Origin: Clostridia bacterium
GTDB taxonomy: Bacteria; Bacillota; Clostridia; Oscillospirales; Acutalibacteraceae
DNA length: 50,761 bases
Direction: 5' to 3'
NCBI GenBank assembly: GCA_017435865.1
Contig: JAFSEF010000077.1
Location: 1-50,761, forward strand
Numbering within the stretch: the first letter of the stretch is position 1; every line of letters starts with the position of its first letter. The notes beneath the pieces are model-generated. The model was not told the DNA's origin. It worked only from the letters and a program-made list of their open reading frames with translations, and searched no databases. The position numbers and the translations under genes were made by a program. This document shows positions 42,154 through 50,698 of the stretch, piece by piece.

Positions 42154-44409
42154 ATGAAAAAAATGTTCGCTCTTTTACTCAGCATTCTTTTGTTTTCATC
42201 CTGTCTCCTCATTGCACAGGCAGCGGTTGCACCTGCCGAAGCTGTGATTGTGATTTCCGAAAACGCAACAGACACGGAAAAATATGCCGCAACCATGCTG
42301 CAGGATTATCTTCAGCAAAGCGGCCTTGAGCTGCCCGTTGTAACCGACACGCAGGAAAAAGCGGAATATGAAATCCTGATCGGTACCACATCCCGTCAGA
42401 CACCTGCACCTGCTGCTGCCGAAGACGGTTCTTACCTGATTACAAGCTATGACGGCGGTATTCAGATTGCAGGCAGCGGAAACCGCGGCACCATTTACGG
42501 TACCTATGCATTCCTCGAAAAGCTGTGCGGTTTTCATTGGTATGCCGATGATGTGATTGTCATTCCCGATGCCGCAGATATTGCATGGGATGAGGACATT
42601 CACATTGCATACATTCCCGCCTTTGAATATACCGACACCGACTGGGTCAGCCCCTGCAATGACCAGTTTTCGCTTGCAAACGGTCTCAACGGCGGTCCGT
42701 ACCGCACATTGCGTGCCGAACAGGGCGGTACGGTGGATTACATATCCAATTTCTGTCACACCTTGGCAACACAATTCTGCTCGGCAGATACCTATTATGA
42801 AGAACACCCCGAATATTTCGCATTGCACGGCGGTCTGCGTGTGCCGCAGCAGCTGTGTCTGACAAACGAAACGGTATTTGAAATCGTGCGTGATGAAGTC
42901 TTTGCCATTCTCGAAGAAAAGCACGATCCCGATGCTGCCGTGCAGATCGTTTCCCTGACACAGCATGACAATCAGAATTATTGCCAATGCAATGACTGTG
43001 CTGCCATCGACGAAGCAAACGGATCACCGTCGGGCACCATGATCACCTTCGTCAACCGCATTGCTGCCGAAGTCAAGGCTGCCGGTTATGACAACATTGC
43101 CATTGACACATTTGCTTACCAGTACACACGCAAAGCCCCCACACAGGTCAAACCGCTTGACAATGTCATTGTCCGCCTTTGCACCATCGAATGCTGCTTC
43201 TCACATCCGCTGAACGATGACAACTGCGAACAGAATGCGGCTCTCAAGGCAGACCTTGAAAACTGGAACAAAATCTGCGACCGCATTTATGTGTGGGACT
43301 ATGCCACGAACTACGCCTACACCCTCGGCATTTTCCCCGACTTCGGAGTGTTGCAGAGCAATATGCAGTTCTTCCGCGACCACGGGGTCAAGGGTGTTTA
43401 CGAAGAAGGCAACTATTATATGTCAAATTGCGACACCGAATTCGGTGATCTGCGTTCGTATCTGCTTGCAAAGCTGCTGCAGGATCCCGACTGCGACATG
43501 GCAGCCGAAACCGCAGGCTTCCTGAACGGATTCTACGGTGAAGGCGGCGAAGAAATCGGCAGATTCCTTACCCTGATTACGGAAAACGCTGCGAACAACC
43601 ATCTCGGCATTTATTACAAAATGACCGAAACGCTGTCGCTGAACGCAGAACAGATCGCCCAATGCGATGCGTACTGGGCTGCTGCAAAAGAAAAGACCAC
43701 CGATGCAGATGCTCTTGCACGCATTGAACGCAGCGAGTTGAGCTGGCGATTCTGGAAAGCCTGCAACAAGGTTTCGGAGTTCAAAGGCCTTGGTGCTTTC
43801 AAGCAGAACAGACAGCTTTATCTTGACATTCTTGCCCTTGGCACCACACAATACTGTGAAGGCAACAGTGAATTTGCAAACATCAAGAAATCGGTTTCTT
43901 ACACAAATCCGCAACTCTGGAGAAATGCACAGAATGAAACCGTCGGCAACCTCCTTTCCATCATCGCGTATGCTGCCGTTGTTGCAGCCGCCTTGTATGT
44001 GTTCATTCTTGCCATCCGTCAGAAGAAATATCTGTATCTTGTCCATTTCCCGCTGCTTGCGGCAGGCATTGAAATCGTCATGTGGAACCGCAGAGCCTAC
44101 CTTGCATGGAAAGATCTGGATGAATTTGCCCTGACGATTGTTCTGCTGAGTGTTATTTTTGCCTTTGTCGGTGCATCCTCTGCGTTCACATCCCCTGCAA
44201 AGACCGACAAAAAGAAAGCTGCTCTTTGGGGCATCGGCAGCGGTGTTGCATTCCCTGTCGTATACTTTGGCGTGTCGTATCTCATCAACATTATCATCTA
44301 TGACGCCAAAGGCAACCAGAAAGCCATCGCGGTTGCAATCATCCTGTACAGTGCGATGCTGCTTGCCCTGCTCATAAAAACAATCCGCGGCCTGCACAAG
44401 TCCGCATAA
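42154..44409 (+). CDS. DUF4838 protein with a C-terminal membrane domain
   Basis: 751 residues. Signal peptide 1-23 (LLLSILLFSSCLLIAQA), an N-terminal segment like the GH67 alpha-glucuronidase N-domain (about 30-110), then a DUF4838 region (about 180-440, with HDNQNYCQCNDCAAID and FADYA-like motifs), and at the C-terminus four or five hydrophobic helices from about 605. The extracytoplasmic part is probably glycan-related; a membrane tail is unusual for the family. AGCGAGG lies upstream. Followed 27 bases later by another membrane protein gene. Confidence 0.78.
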   Translation: MKKMFALLLSILLFSSCLLIAQAAVAPAEAVIVISENATDTEKYAATMLQDYLQQSGLELPVVTDTQEKAEYEILIGTTSRQTPAPAAAEDGSYLITSYDGGIQIAGSGNRGTIYGTYAFLEKLCGFHWYADDVIVIPDAADIAWDEDIHIAYIPAFEYTDTDWVSPCNDQFSLANGLNGGPYRTLRAEQGGTVDYISNFCHTLATQFCSADTYYEEHPEYFALHGGLRVPQQLCLTNETVFEIVRDEVFAILEEKHDPDAAVQIVSLTQHDNQNYCQCNDCAAIDEANGSPSGTMITFVNRIAAEVKAAGYDNIAIDTFAYQYTRKAPTQVKPLDNVIVRLCTIECCFSHPLNDDNCEQNAALKADLENWNKICDRIYVWDYATNYAYTLGIFPDFGVLQSNMQFFRDHGVKGVYEEGNYYMSNCDTEFGDLRSYLLAKLLQDPDCDMAAETAGFLNGFYGEGGEEIGRFLTLITENAANNHLGIYYKMTETLSLNAEQIAQCDAYWAAAKEKTTDADALARIERSELSWRFWKACNKVSEFKGLGAFKQNRQLYLDILALGTTQYCEGNSEFANIKKSVSYTNPQLWRNAQNETVGNLLSIIAYAAVVAAALYVFILAIRQKKYLYLVHFPLLAAGIEIVMWNRRAYLAWKDLDEFALTIVLLSVIFAFVGASSAFTSPAKTDKKKAALWGIGSGVAFPVVYFGVSYLINIIIYDAKGNQKAIAVAIILYSAMLLALLIKTIRGLHKSA

Positions 44410-44436
44410 CCGTTTTATTCCGGAAGGAGACGCACC

Positions 44437-45936
44437 ATGGCTGAAAACATTCTGTTTGTATTTTTATGTATCATTTCCATGTCTTACGGCTGGGGAATGC
44501 GCGGCAGCATTCTCGGCGGTGAAAAGGGAGCCATGCTGCCCGGTGCGTTTGTCGGGCTGCTGATTGCCCGTTTTTCGGGCATTCCCGCCCTGCAGGAGAA
44601 CTGGTTCGTGCTTGCAGCCGCAGGTGCTTCCGGCTTTTTCTTCGGCGGATGCATGACCTACGGTGAAACGCTCGGTCTTACCATGAAAGGATTCGGCACC
44701 CCCGGATTCCGCACAGGACTTGCAGGTGTGTTTGTCAAAGGCTTCGCATGGTTCGGTGTGGCAGCCGAAATATTCGGCATAGCCATTGTGGCAGGCGGCG
44801 GTGAAACCTACTCCGCAAGCGATCTGATTCTGACATACTGTGCCACCGTACCTGCCTATTTCATCGGCAGAACCTTGCTCAACCGTCCGCATGACCCGAA
44901 AAATAATGTTTTCCCGAAAGTTTACTTTTCAAGAACCCGTGTCGAATACTGGGGCGGACACCTGTTTGTATTCCTGACCTTTTTCATTCTCAACCTTGTT
45001 CGCGGTGATTGGTTCACGGCTGCCTATGCATGGATCGTCGCCCTCGTTGCAGGCTTCGGCTGGATCTTTGCACAGATCGTGCACGTTTACACCTTGCCGC
45101 ATATGCCCATGAAAAACGGCAAATACCTTTTCGGAAAGCTGCAGAAAAACCATTTCGTCGAAGCATGGAAATTCATGGAATGCCTCATCGGCGGTTTCGG
45201 CGGTCTTTCGATGTCCGTGGCATTTTTGCTGCTCAAAAACTTACTGCCTTACACGGAAACTTCTGCAGCATATATAACGCCATTCGGTCAGCATGACAAC
45301 CGCATGGCAATCATCTGGACGGTACTGTTCCTGATCTGTGCCCTGCGAATCATCGTTGAACCCATTCCGAAAGAAAAGAAAATCATTGAACAGTTTTCGC
45401 AGGATAAGCTTACCAAAGAAGAATACGACACCGCCATTGCAAAGCTCGCTACACCGCCGTTCTTAATGCAATACAGACCCCTTTTTGCAGACATTTTTGA
45501 GGGCGTTGACTTTGTTCTCCTCGGCTTTTTGCCGCCGCTGCTGACCATGCTCGGCTCCATGCAGACCGCAAAACTGACAGCTGTGTTCGTGCTGTTCTGG
45601 GTATTGACGGAAGAAATCTGCTTCGAACAATTTATTTACCGCAAAACAAGACACATCTTCCGTGTGGTGATGCTCGGCATCTGTGCCGCACTGATGATCG
45701 GTGTGTATCTTCGTCCGTCATTCTTCTCGGCAGGATTCACACTTCTGATGTACGCCGTCAGTTACGAATTGCTGCAGTTCCTGTGGCAACAAAGACCTTC
45801 CATCATCCGCACACGTATTCAGAAAACAGGCTCACTCAAGGGAGCCGTGTTATCGTTCGGCGGTCAGCTGACCATGCACGCATTCTTCATTCCTGCCTGC
45901 CTGCTTCTGGATATCGTGGCGGTGACAATGATCTGA
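44437..45936 (+). CDS. Large membrane protein of unknown function
   Basis: 499 residues with about 12 hydrophobic helices. It starts with MSYGWGMRGSILGGEKGAM and contains GGxMTYGETLGL; I recognise no family. The N-terminal half is Gly-rich and looks like a channel or transporter, the second half is more typical of a membrane enzyme. GGAGA lies before ATG; the RsuA-type gene starts 1 base after its stop, so they are coupled. Linked by position to the DUF4838 protein. Confidence 0.72.
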   Translation: MAENILFVFLCIISMSYGWGMRGSILGGEKGAMLPGAFVGLLIARFSGIPALQENWFVLAAAGASGFFFGGCMTYGETLGLTMKGFGTPGFRTGLAGVFVKGFAWFGVAAEIFGIAIVAGGGETYSASDLILTYCATVPAYFIGRTLLNRPHDPKNNVFPKVYFSRTRVEYWGGHLFVFLTFFILNLVRGDWFTAAYAWIVALVAGFGWIFAQIVHVYTLPHMPMKNGKYLFGKLQKNHFVEAWKFMECLIGGFGGLSMSVAFLLLKNLLPYTETSAAYITPFGQHDNRMAIIWTVLFLICALRIIVEPIPKEKKIIEQFSQDKLTKEEYDTAIAKLATPPFLMQYRPLFADIFEGVDFVLLGFLPPLLTMLGSMQTAKLTAVFVLFWVLTEEICFEQFIYRKTRHIFRVVMLGICAALMIGVYLRPSFFSAGFTLLMYAVSYELLQFLWQQRPSIIRTRIQKTGSLKGAVLSFGGQLTMHAFFIPACLLLDIVAVTMI

Positions 45937-45937
45937 T

Positions 45938-46597
45938 ATGGCTTGCTTTCTGATGCTCAACAAACCCCGCGGTGTCATCACTGCTTGTCGGGATGACAAA
46001 AATCCAACCGTTATGGAATGCCTGCCCGAAGCTTACAAACACCTGCGTCCCGTCGGCAGACTCGACAAAGAAACCGAAGGTTTGCTTTTGTTCACCGATG
46101 ACGGCAAACTGACGCAAACCATTTTGTCTCCCGATGCAGACATCGCCAAAACATACGCATTTTTGTGTTTCGGCACACTCACACAAGAGGGCATGGAAGA
46201 AATCCGCAAGGGCACAACCCTGTATGCAAACAACCGTGCAGCAAAACCTGCCGACATCCTTTTGCAGAGATACATGGAAGTGAAGGATGTTGCACCATAT
46301 ATCAGTGAGCGACGACGCGAACATCACCTCAACCACCCCGACGGTGCCGTATCACAAGGCATCATCCGCATTACAGAAGGACAAAAACACGAAGTTCGTT
46401 TGCTTCTGCGGACCGTCCGTTGTGCGGTGTTGTATTTAAAACGTCTGTCGGTGGGTAACCTCCTGCTGGATGCTTCCCTGCAACCCGGAGAAAGCAGACT
46501 GCTTACGGACAAAGAAGTACAGCTGCTGTTTCAATCTCCACCCCCGTTTACCGCAGACAGCTACACAGACCTGCTGCCTGCCATTACTCTCCCATGA
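45938..46597 (+). CDS. RsuA-family pseudouridine synthase without S4 domain
   Basis: 219 residues. The catalytic motif GRLDKETEG (D43 at 40-48) and LNKPRGVIT (7-15) identify an RsuA/RluB/E/F-type enzyme making pseudouridine in rRNA or tRNA. The S4 RNA-binding domain usual at the N-terminus is missing, as in RluE. The last 60 residues are weakly conserved. It starts directly after the membrane protein gene and no ribosome site is obvious. Confidence 0.83.
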   Translation: MACFLMLNKPRGVITACRDDKNPTVMECLPEAYKHLRPVGRLDKETEGLLLFTDDGKLTQTILSPDADIAKTYAFLCFGTLTQEGMEEIRKGTTLYANNRAAKPADILLQRYMEVKDVAPYISERRREHHLNHPDGAVSQGIIRITEGQKHEVRLLLRTVRCAVLYLKRLSVGNLLLDASLQPGESRLLTDKEVQLLFQSPPPFTADSYTDLLPAITLP

Positions 46598-46612
46598 AAG
46601 GAAAAATAATCC

Positions 46613-46984
46613 ATGCAATTTTCTCAGGACTGGATGATGCGACAAATTCAGATGCTCGCACAAATGCTTGCCAAAATTCTTTTCGGCAAAGAAACAACCG
46701 ACTACATCATTGAAGATGAACAGAATCTCAACGGTACCGACCTGCTCTACAAAGCGATTTCCGAATTGCTCAGCAAAGGTGACATCGGCGGTGCAGAGGA
46801 TCTTTTGTTTGAAGCCCTTGAAAACGGCGGCAAAGAGAACCTGGAAGTTGCAATCGATTTTTATACAAAACTGAACAAGATGAGCGACAGCGAACTGGAA
46901 GCCGGCAATTTTTCACGCGAAGAAGTGGAAGACGGTCTTCGCAACGCTGCAGAGTTGTTCGGACTTGAAAACTTTCTGACATAA
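46613..46984 (+). CDS. Small conserved helical protein (possibly DUF6483)
   Basis: 123 residues, acidic and alpha-helical, with QMLAKILFGKETTDYI and LLYKAISELLSKGDIGGAEDLLFEALE, which looks like a TPR-like helical pair. No catalytic motif. AAAGGA lies before ATG, 15 bases after the RsuA-type gene, so last gene of the operon. Confidence 0.7.
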   Translation: MQFSQDWMMRQIQMLAQMLAKILFGKETTDYIIEDEQNLNGTDLLYKAISELLSKGDIGGAEDLLFEALENGGKENLEVAIDFYTKLNKMSDSELEAGNFSREEVEDGLRNAAELFGLENFLT

Positions 46985-46992
46985 TGATGCAC

Positions 46993-47028
46993 AAAGACCG
47001 CCGCGGAGTTTTTTCCGTGACGGTCTTT
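46993..47028 (+). terminator. Terminator of the 39409-46984 run
   Basis: AAAGACCG/CGGTCTTT outer stem (46993-47000 with 47021-47028) with an inner CGGA/TCCG stem and a T-containing loop, then TTTTC. Confidence 0.75.
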
Positions 47029-47040
47029 TCATTTCCTTTT

Positions 47041-47655
47041 TTATTGCAGCGGTTCAAAATCAGATGCAGGATGTTTGCACAAAGGACAAACAAAATCATC
47101 GGGCAGCGTGTCGCCCTCATATACATAACCGCAGATTTTGCAGACATATCCTTTTTTCTGTTCGGGCTTCGGTTGGGGTTTGGGTTTGATATTTGCAAAG
47201 TAGTAAGCATAGGTCACACTCGGCACATCGGAAAGCACATTGGCTTCTTCGACTTCAGCAATAAAAACGGTATGCGTGCCGACATCCTGCCAGCTTTCGA
47301 TTTTGCCTGCAAACACGGCATTGGTCACACCAGCGACATAAGCAACACCGTTTGCACAACGCATGGGTGAGCCGATGAATTTATCGGCATCTCTGCCGCT
47401 CTGAAAACCAAAATGCTCAAACACGGCAAAAGGTGTTTCCTCTGTCAGCACGGACAGTGCAAACACACCACTTTCTTTGATCATTTCATTGGTATAATTC
47501 TGCTTATTCACGGCAAACAGCAGTCTTTTCGGGTTGTCTGTCACTTGAATGGCGGTATTGATGATGCAGCCGTTGTCTTTTCCGTTGAGCGAAGTGCTCA
47601 AAACGAACAAACCATAGGACAACTTGTACATGGCAACAGGATTGATAGTACTCAC
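47041..47655 (-). CDS. Flavin reductase-rubredoxin fusion (Hrb-type)
   Basis: 204 residues. The N-terminal part (1-150) is a flavin reductase (FMN-binding) domain; the C-terminal 35 residues are a rubredoxin with iron ligands C172/C175 and C190/C193. This is the high-molecular-weight rubredoxin (Hrb) layout of clostridia, which passes electrons from NADH to A-type flavoproteins in oxygen or NO detoxification; the partner is not in the window. The start is GTG 47655 with AAAGGAC 8 bases upstream; the next ATG would lose nine residues. Confidence 0.88.
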   Translation of the reverse strand: MSTINPVAMYKLSYGLFVLSTSLNGKDNGCIINTAIQVTDNPKRLLFAVNKQNYTNEMIKESGVFALSVLTEETPFAVFEHFGFQSGRDADKFIGSPMRCANGVAYVAGVTNAVFAGKIESWQDVGTHTVFIAEVEEANVLSDVPSVTYAYYFANIKPKPQPKPEQKKGYVCKICGYVYEGDTLPDDFVCPLCKHPASDFEPLQ

Positions 47656-47806
47656 TGAAATCTGTCCTTTCTTTCTGTAATAGTATTATAGTACAACAGA
47701 CGCAGAAAATAATCAAGCTTTTTTCCTTTTTCTGCAGCAACAGGACCTTTGCAGACAACTTGTGCGTTTGCATAGCAGTTTTTTTAATAAATGTATTTCT
47801 TTTTTC

Positions 47807-47835
47807 TTTACTTTTCCGGACAGGATATGTATAAT
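47807..47835 (+). promoter_or_regulatory. Promoter of the permease gene
   Basis: TTTACT (47807-47812), 17-base spacer, TATAAT (47830-47835). Confidence 0.65.
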
Positions 47836-47870
47836 AAATCCGTACATTCTGTTTGAAACGGAGACGCTTT

Positions 47871-49346
47871 ATGGAAAACACATTGCAAAAAAAATACGGT
47901 CTTGTGACCGCAATCTGTATGGTAGTCGGCATTGTCATCGGTTCGGGTGTCTTTTTTAAGGCACAGAACATTCTGGTTGTCACGGAAGGCAATTTAAGCA
48001 TCGGTATTGCCGCCTGGCTTGTCGGCGGTGCCATTATGATTTTTAACATTCTTGCCTTTGCACAGCTTGCACAGAACCATTCCAAAGTCAACGGTCTGAC
48101 CGACTATGCGGAAGCAACCGTCGGCAGCAAGTATTCTTACTATGTCGGCTGGTTCATGACCTTCATTTACGCACCGACCATCACTTCCGTGCTTGTCTGG
48201 CTGACCGCACGTTATATGCTGACCTTCATCTGCTCAGCCAACCCTGATTTTGCTTTGCACATCGGCATTGCAGACGGCGGTGCGATGTTCGGCCCCGAAA
48301 CCATGACACTCGGTATCCTGTTTTTGTGCCTGAGCTTTGCAGTCAATGCACTTTCACCGAAACTCGCAGGCAAACTGCAGGTCAGCACAACCATCATTAA
48401 ACTCATTCCCTTGGTGCTGATGGCTGTCATCGGTACCATCTATGGACTGACACATATGTCCGATATCCAACCCGACACCACCATTCTTGCTCACAACTTT
48501 GCAACCGGTTCAGGTGCTGGCAACACGTTCTTCAGCGCCATCGTTGCCACGGCATTTGCATACGAAGGCTGGATCATGGCAACCTCCATCAATGCAGAAC
48601 TCAAAAACGCAAAACGCAATCTTCCCATTGCACTCATTGTAGGGGCTGTTATCATTGTAGCCGTGTATGTTTTCTACTTCATCGGCATCGCAGGCGGTGC
48701 AAGTGTCGAAAACCTGCAAAAAGACGGTGCAACGGTTGCATTCATCCATGTATTCGGTCCGTTCCTCGGCAACATTCTGAATCTCTTTGTCGCCATTTCC
48801 TGTTTCGGCACCCTCAACGGTCTGATGCTCGGCTGCACAAGAAGTATGTATGCACTCGCAGCAAGAGATCACGGTCCGTCACCGAAGATCTTCAAACAGG
48901 TAGACACCGCAACCAACATGCCTGCCAATTCCGGCATTGCGGCACTGCTTCTGACCGCAGCATGGGTTGTTTACTTCTATGGTGCAAACCTGGCTCCGAA
49001 AAGCTGGTTCGGTCTGTTCAGCTTTGATTCCTCGGAGCTGCCCATCGTCACACTGTATGCATTCTATCTTCCCATCTATATCGCATTCATGAAAAAGGCA
49101 AAGGGACTGCATCCCGTCAAGCGATTTGTATTCCCGATTCTCGCCTGCATCAGTTCGGTCGTTATCATCTTCTGTGCTGTCTACGCTCACGGCTATGTCC
49201 CCTACCTCAGTGCAAAAGAACAAGGACAATTCAGTTTCCCCGTGCTGTTCTACCTGATCGTCTTTGCTGTCGTGATGCTCATCGGCATCTTCTTCTACAA
49301 AAACAAACATACTGACAAAACCGAAACTGAGGTGAGTGCAGAATGA
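47871..49346 (+). CDS. Amino acid permease (APC superfamily)
   Basis: 491 residues with about 12 helices. The first helix GLVTAICMVVGIVIGSGVFF carries the GSG substrate-binding turn of APC/LAT-type carriers; AFAYEGWI in helix 6 fits as well. Likely an amino acid exchanger or symporter of the SteT/LAT class. ATG 47871 follows GGAG by 7 bases. Its stop overlaps the start of the small HEYGH gene (ATGA-type overlap, 49343-49346). Confidence 0.87.
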   Translation: MENTLQKKYGLVTAICMVVGIVIGSGVFFKAQNILVVTEGNLSIGIAAWLVGGAIMIFNILAFAQLAQNHSKVNGLTDYAEATVGSKYSYYVGWFMTFIYAPTITSVLVWLTARYMLTFICSANPDFALHIGIADGGAMFGPETMTLGILFLCLSFAVNALSPKLAGKLQVSTTIIKLIPLVLMAVIGTIYGLTHMSDIQPDTTILAHNFATGSGAGNTFFSAIVATAFAYEGWIMATSINAELKNAKRNLPIALIVGAVIIVAVYVFYFIGIAGGASVENLQKDGATVAFIHVFGPFLGNILNLFVAISCFGTLNGLMLGCTRSMYALAARDHGPSPKIFKQVDTATNMPANSGIAALLLTAAWVVYFYGANLAPKSWFGLFSFDSSELPIVTLYAFYLPIYIAFMKKAKGLHPVKRFVFPILACISSVVIIFCAVYAHGYVPYLSAKEQGQFSFPVLFYLIVFAVVMLIGIFFYKNKHTDKTETEVSAE

Positions 49347-49825
49347 AAAAAGCCAAACTGAGAAAACCGTATGAAATTGCCCACATCGCAAATAAGGGTT
49401 GGGGAAAATTCTGGTTTTATTTTGTGCAGTGGACCTGGGGTGCATCCGTCAACCTGATCGGCGGTCTTGTGCATCTGCTGCTGCGTAAAAAATACCGTCA
49501 CGAAAAATTCTGCAACGCAATCATCACCTACATCCCCGGCAACTGGGGCGGTCTGTCGCTCGGACTGTTCATCTTCATGGCAGAAGGCAGAGAAGAAGGC
49601 TGGACCAAAAACACACAGATCCACGAATACGGTCACACCATCCAATGCCTGTTACTGGGACCGCTGTATTGGTTCGTGGTTGCCATCCCCAGCTCATTCT
49701 GGTGCAACTGCATGAAGAAATACCGAGAAAAAAACAACGTCTCCTACTACAAACTCTATTGCGAAAGCTGGGCAAACAAATGGGGACAGACATGGAGCCG
49801 CAGAAAACAGTACGGCATTAAATAA
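49343..49825 (+). CDS. Small membrane protein with HEYGH zinc-protease motif
   Basis: 160 residues. HEYGH at 94-98 fits HExxH, and ESWANKWG at 141-148 resembles the ExxAxxWG part of gluzincin sites, so all three zinc ligands (H94, H98, E141) and the base E95 may be present. Hydrophobic stretches at about 23-46, 66-80 and 103-119 point to membrane anchoring. Function unknown; protease activity is inferred from the motif alone. Translationally coupled to the permease gene. Confidence 0.75.
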   Translation: MKKAKLRKPYEIAHIANKGWGKFWFYFVQWTWGASVNLIGGLVHLLLRKKYRHEKFCNAIITYIPGNWGGLSLGLFIFMAEGREEGWTKNTQIHEYGHTIQCLLLGPLYWFVVAIPSSFWCNCMKKYREKNNVSYYKLYCESWANKWGQTWSRRKQYGIK

Positions 49826-49850
49826 GGACACACAAAACGCAAAAAAAATG

Positions 49851-49879
49851 ACGGTCGTCGCACTGCGATGGCCGTTTTG
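49851..49879 (+). terminator. Terminator of the permease operon
   Basis: An imperfect stem ACGG...CCGT with inner TCGCA/GCGA pairs (49851-49875) and a TTTTGC tail, 25 bases after the stop. Confidence 0.6.
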
Positions 49880-49937
49880 CTTTCTCCTTATAAACCCCAC
49901 ACAATCCCTGCAACTCTGCAACAGACAGTTTCACCGC

Positions 49938-50121
49938 AAAAAGAAATGACCCTTAACAGTGTTTCTTCACACAACCGTTAAGAGTCATTTCTCTTCTATT
50001 TTGGTATCTAACATCTTTTGACCTCTCTTTCTGTCCGATCTGATTATTTGTTTTATTATTTAATCAAATCTGACTGTTGGTTCCTTTTCAGGTTACCAGT
50101 ACATCGGTACCACCTCTTTCT
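49938..50121 (-). ncRNA. Candidate structured RNA, about 184 nt
   Basis: Starts downstream of a TTGCAA/TATAGT promoter and ends in a strong terminator: a 16-position stem with one A-C mismatch (49977-49992 with 49942-49957) followed by TTTT. Between them are a near-palindrome GGTACC...GGTAACC around 50085-50112 and a 10-bp stem GATTTGATTA/TAATCAGATC. Two modules GACAGAAAGAG(A)GGT occur about 85 bases apart, each followed by an ATG (MYW-stop and MLDTKIEEK-stop). No protein of usual size fits. It does not match RNase P, SRP RNA or tmRNA by eye. Confidence 0.5.
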
Positions 50122-50127
50122 GTCTAT

Positions 50128-50156
50128 ACTATAACACACGGATACACACTTTGCAA
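50128..50156 (-). promoter_or_regulatory. Promoter of the candidate RNA
   Basis: Reading minus: TTGCAA (50156-50151), 17-base spacer, TATAGT (50133-50128). No gene lies downstream on this strand before the convergent permease operon. Confidence 0.6.
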
Positions 50157-50241
50157 GATGGCATTTTGTACAATGTTTATATAATTTTTTAAGCATATCG
50201 CAGAATTATAGCAACAATGTACATCAATTTGCAAAATACGA

Positions 50242-50304
50242 TTGACTTCCTGCAACGGGTTATGCTATGATTAAAATGTTGGCGGTTTCAAAACCGCCTT
50301 TTTT
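50242..50304 (+). promoter_or_regulatory. Promoter running directly into a terminator
   Basis: TTGACT (50242-50247), 18 bases, extended -10 TGC-TATGAT (TATGAT at 50266-50271). Transcription would start near 50278 and meet the hairpin GGCGGTTT/AAACCGCC (50281-50288 with 50291-50298) and T-run 50299-50304. Predicted product is about 27 nt. Confidence 0.5.
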
Positions 50305-50491
50305 CATGCCGTTTTTGCAGAACTTCCCGCTATCATGAATAAAACAGATCCGAAATTCTCCACAGAACTGCGGTTCTGTTTCAATTCAGTCCCCCTTCAT
50401 AGGAATGCGTTCATCAAATCGCCAAGCAATCGCCGATTTAACATATTTTTTTGCAACAAAAACACATCCCGATATTTGTGAAATATGACAA
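50305..50491. other. Non-coding stretch
   Basis: No frame with a ribosome site is seen. It contains a small hairpin (50362-50368 with 50373-50379, loop TGCG) and AATCGCC twice near 50417-50434. Otherwise nothing recognisable. Confidence 0.5.
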
Positions 50492-50520
50492 TTGATAATG
50501 ATTTTTAGCTATGTTACAAT
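50492..50520 (+). promoter_or_regulatory. Possible promoter before the IS element
   Basis: TTGATA (50492-50497), 17-base spacer, TACAAT (50515-50520). It points into the IS. Confidence 0.45.
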
Positions 50521-50542
50521 AATTACACTAAGTGTGAGAGGA

Positions 50543-50613
50543 CCAATCAGGGGACAACCAATCAGGGGATGGTTTTGTGATTGGCTCCAAAATGCAACAA
50601 ATGCAGCCAATCA
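50543..50613 (+). repeat. CCAATC repeats in the IS left end
   Basis: The 12-base unit CCAATCAGGGGA occurs twice (50543-50554 and 50558-50569), 15 bases apart; inverted copies follow as GATTGG at 50579-50584 and CCAATC at 50607-50612, with a 9-bp inverted repeat 50578-50586/50605-50613. Such arrays can be transposase binding sites or leader hairpins. The outer end of the IS could not be fixed. Confidence 0.55.
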
Positions 50614-50640
50614 TAGAACCGTCCGAAACCACTGAAAAAG

Positions 50641-50669
50641 TCGACAAAGGGACAAAAAAGTGATATAAT
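50641..50669 (+). promoter_or_regulatory. Transposase promoter
   Basis: TCGACA (50641-50646), 17-base spacer, TATAAT (50664-50669), 30 bases before the start codon. Confidence 0.6.
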
Positions 50670-50698
50670 AGAAGCATCAAAAGGCTGGAGATGACGAG

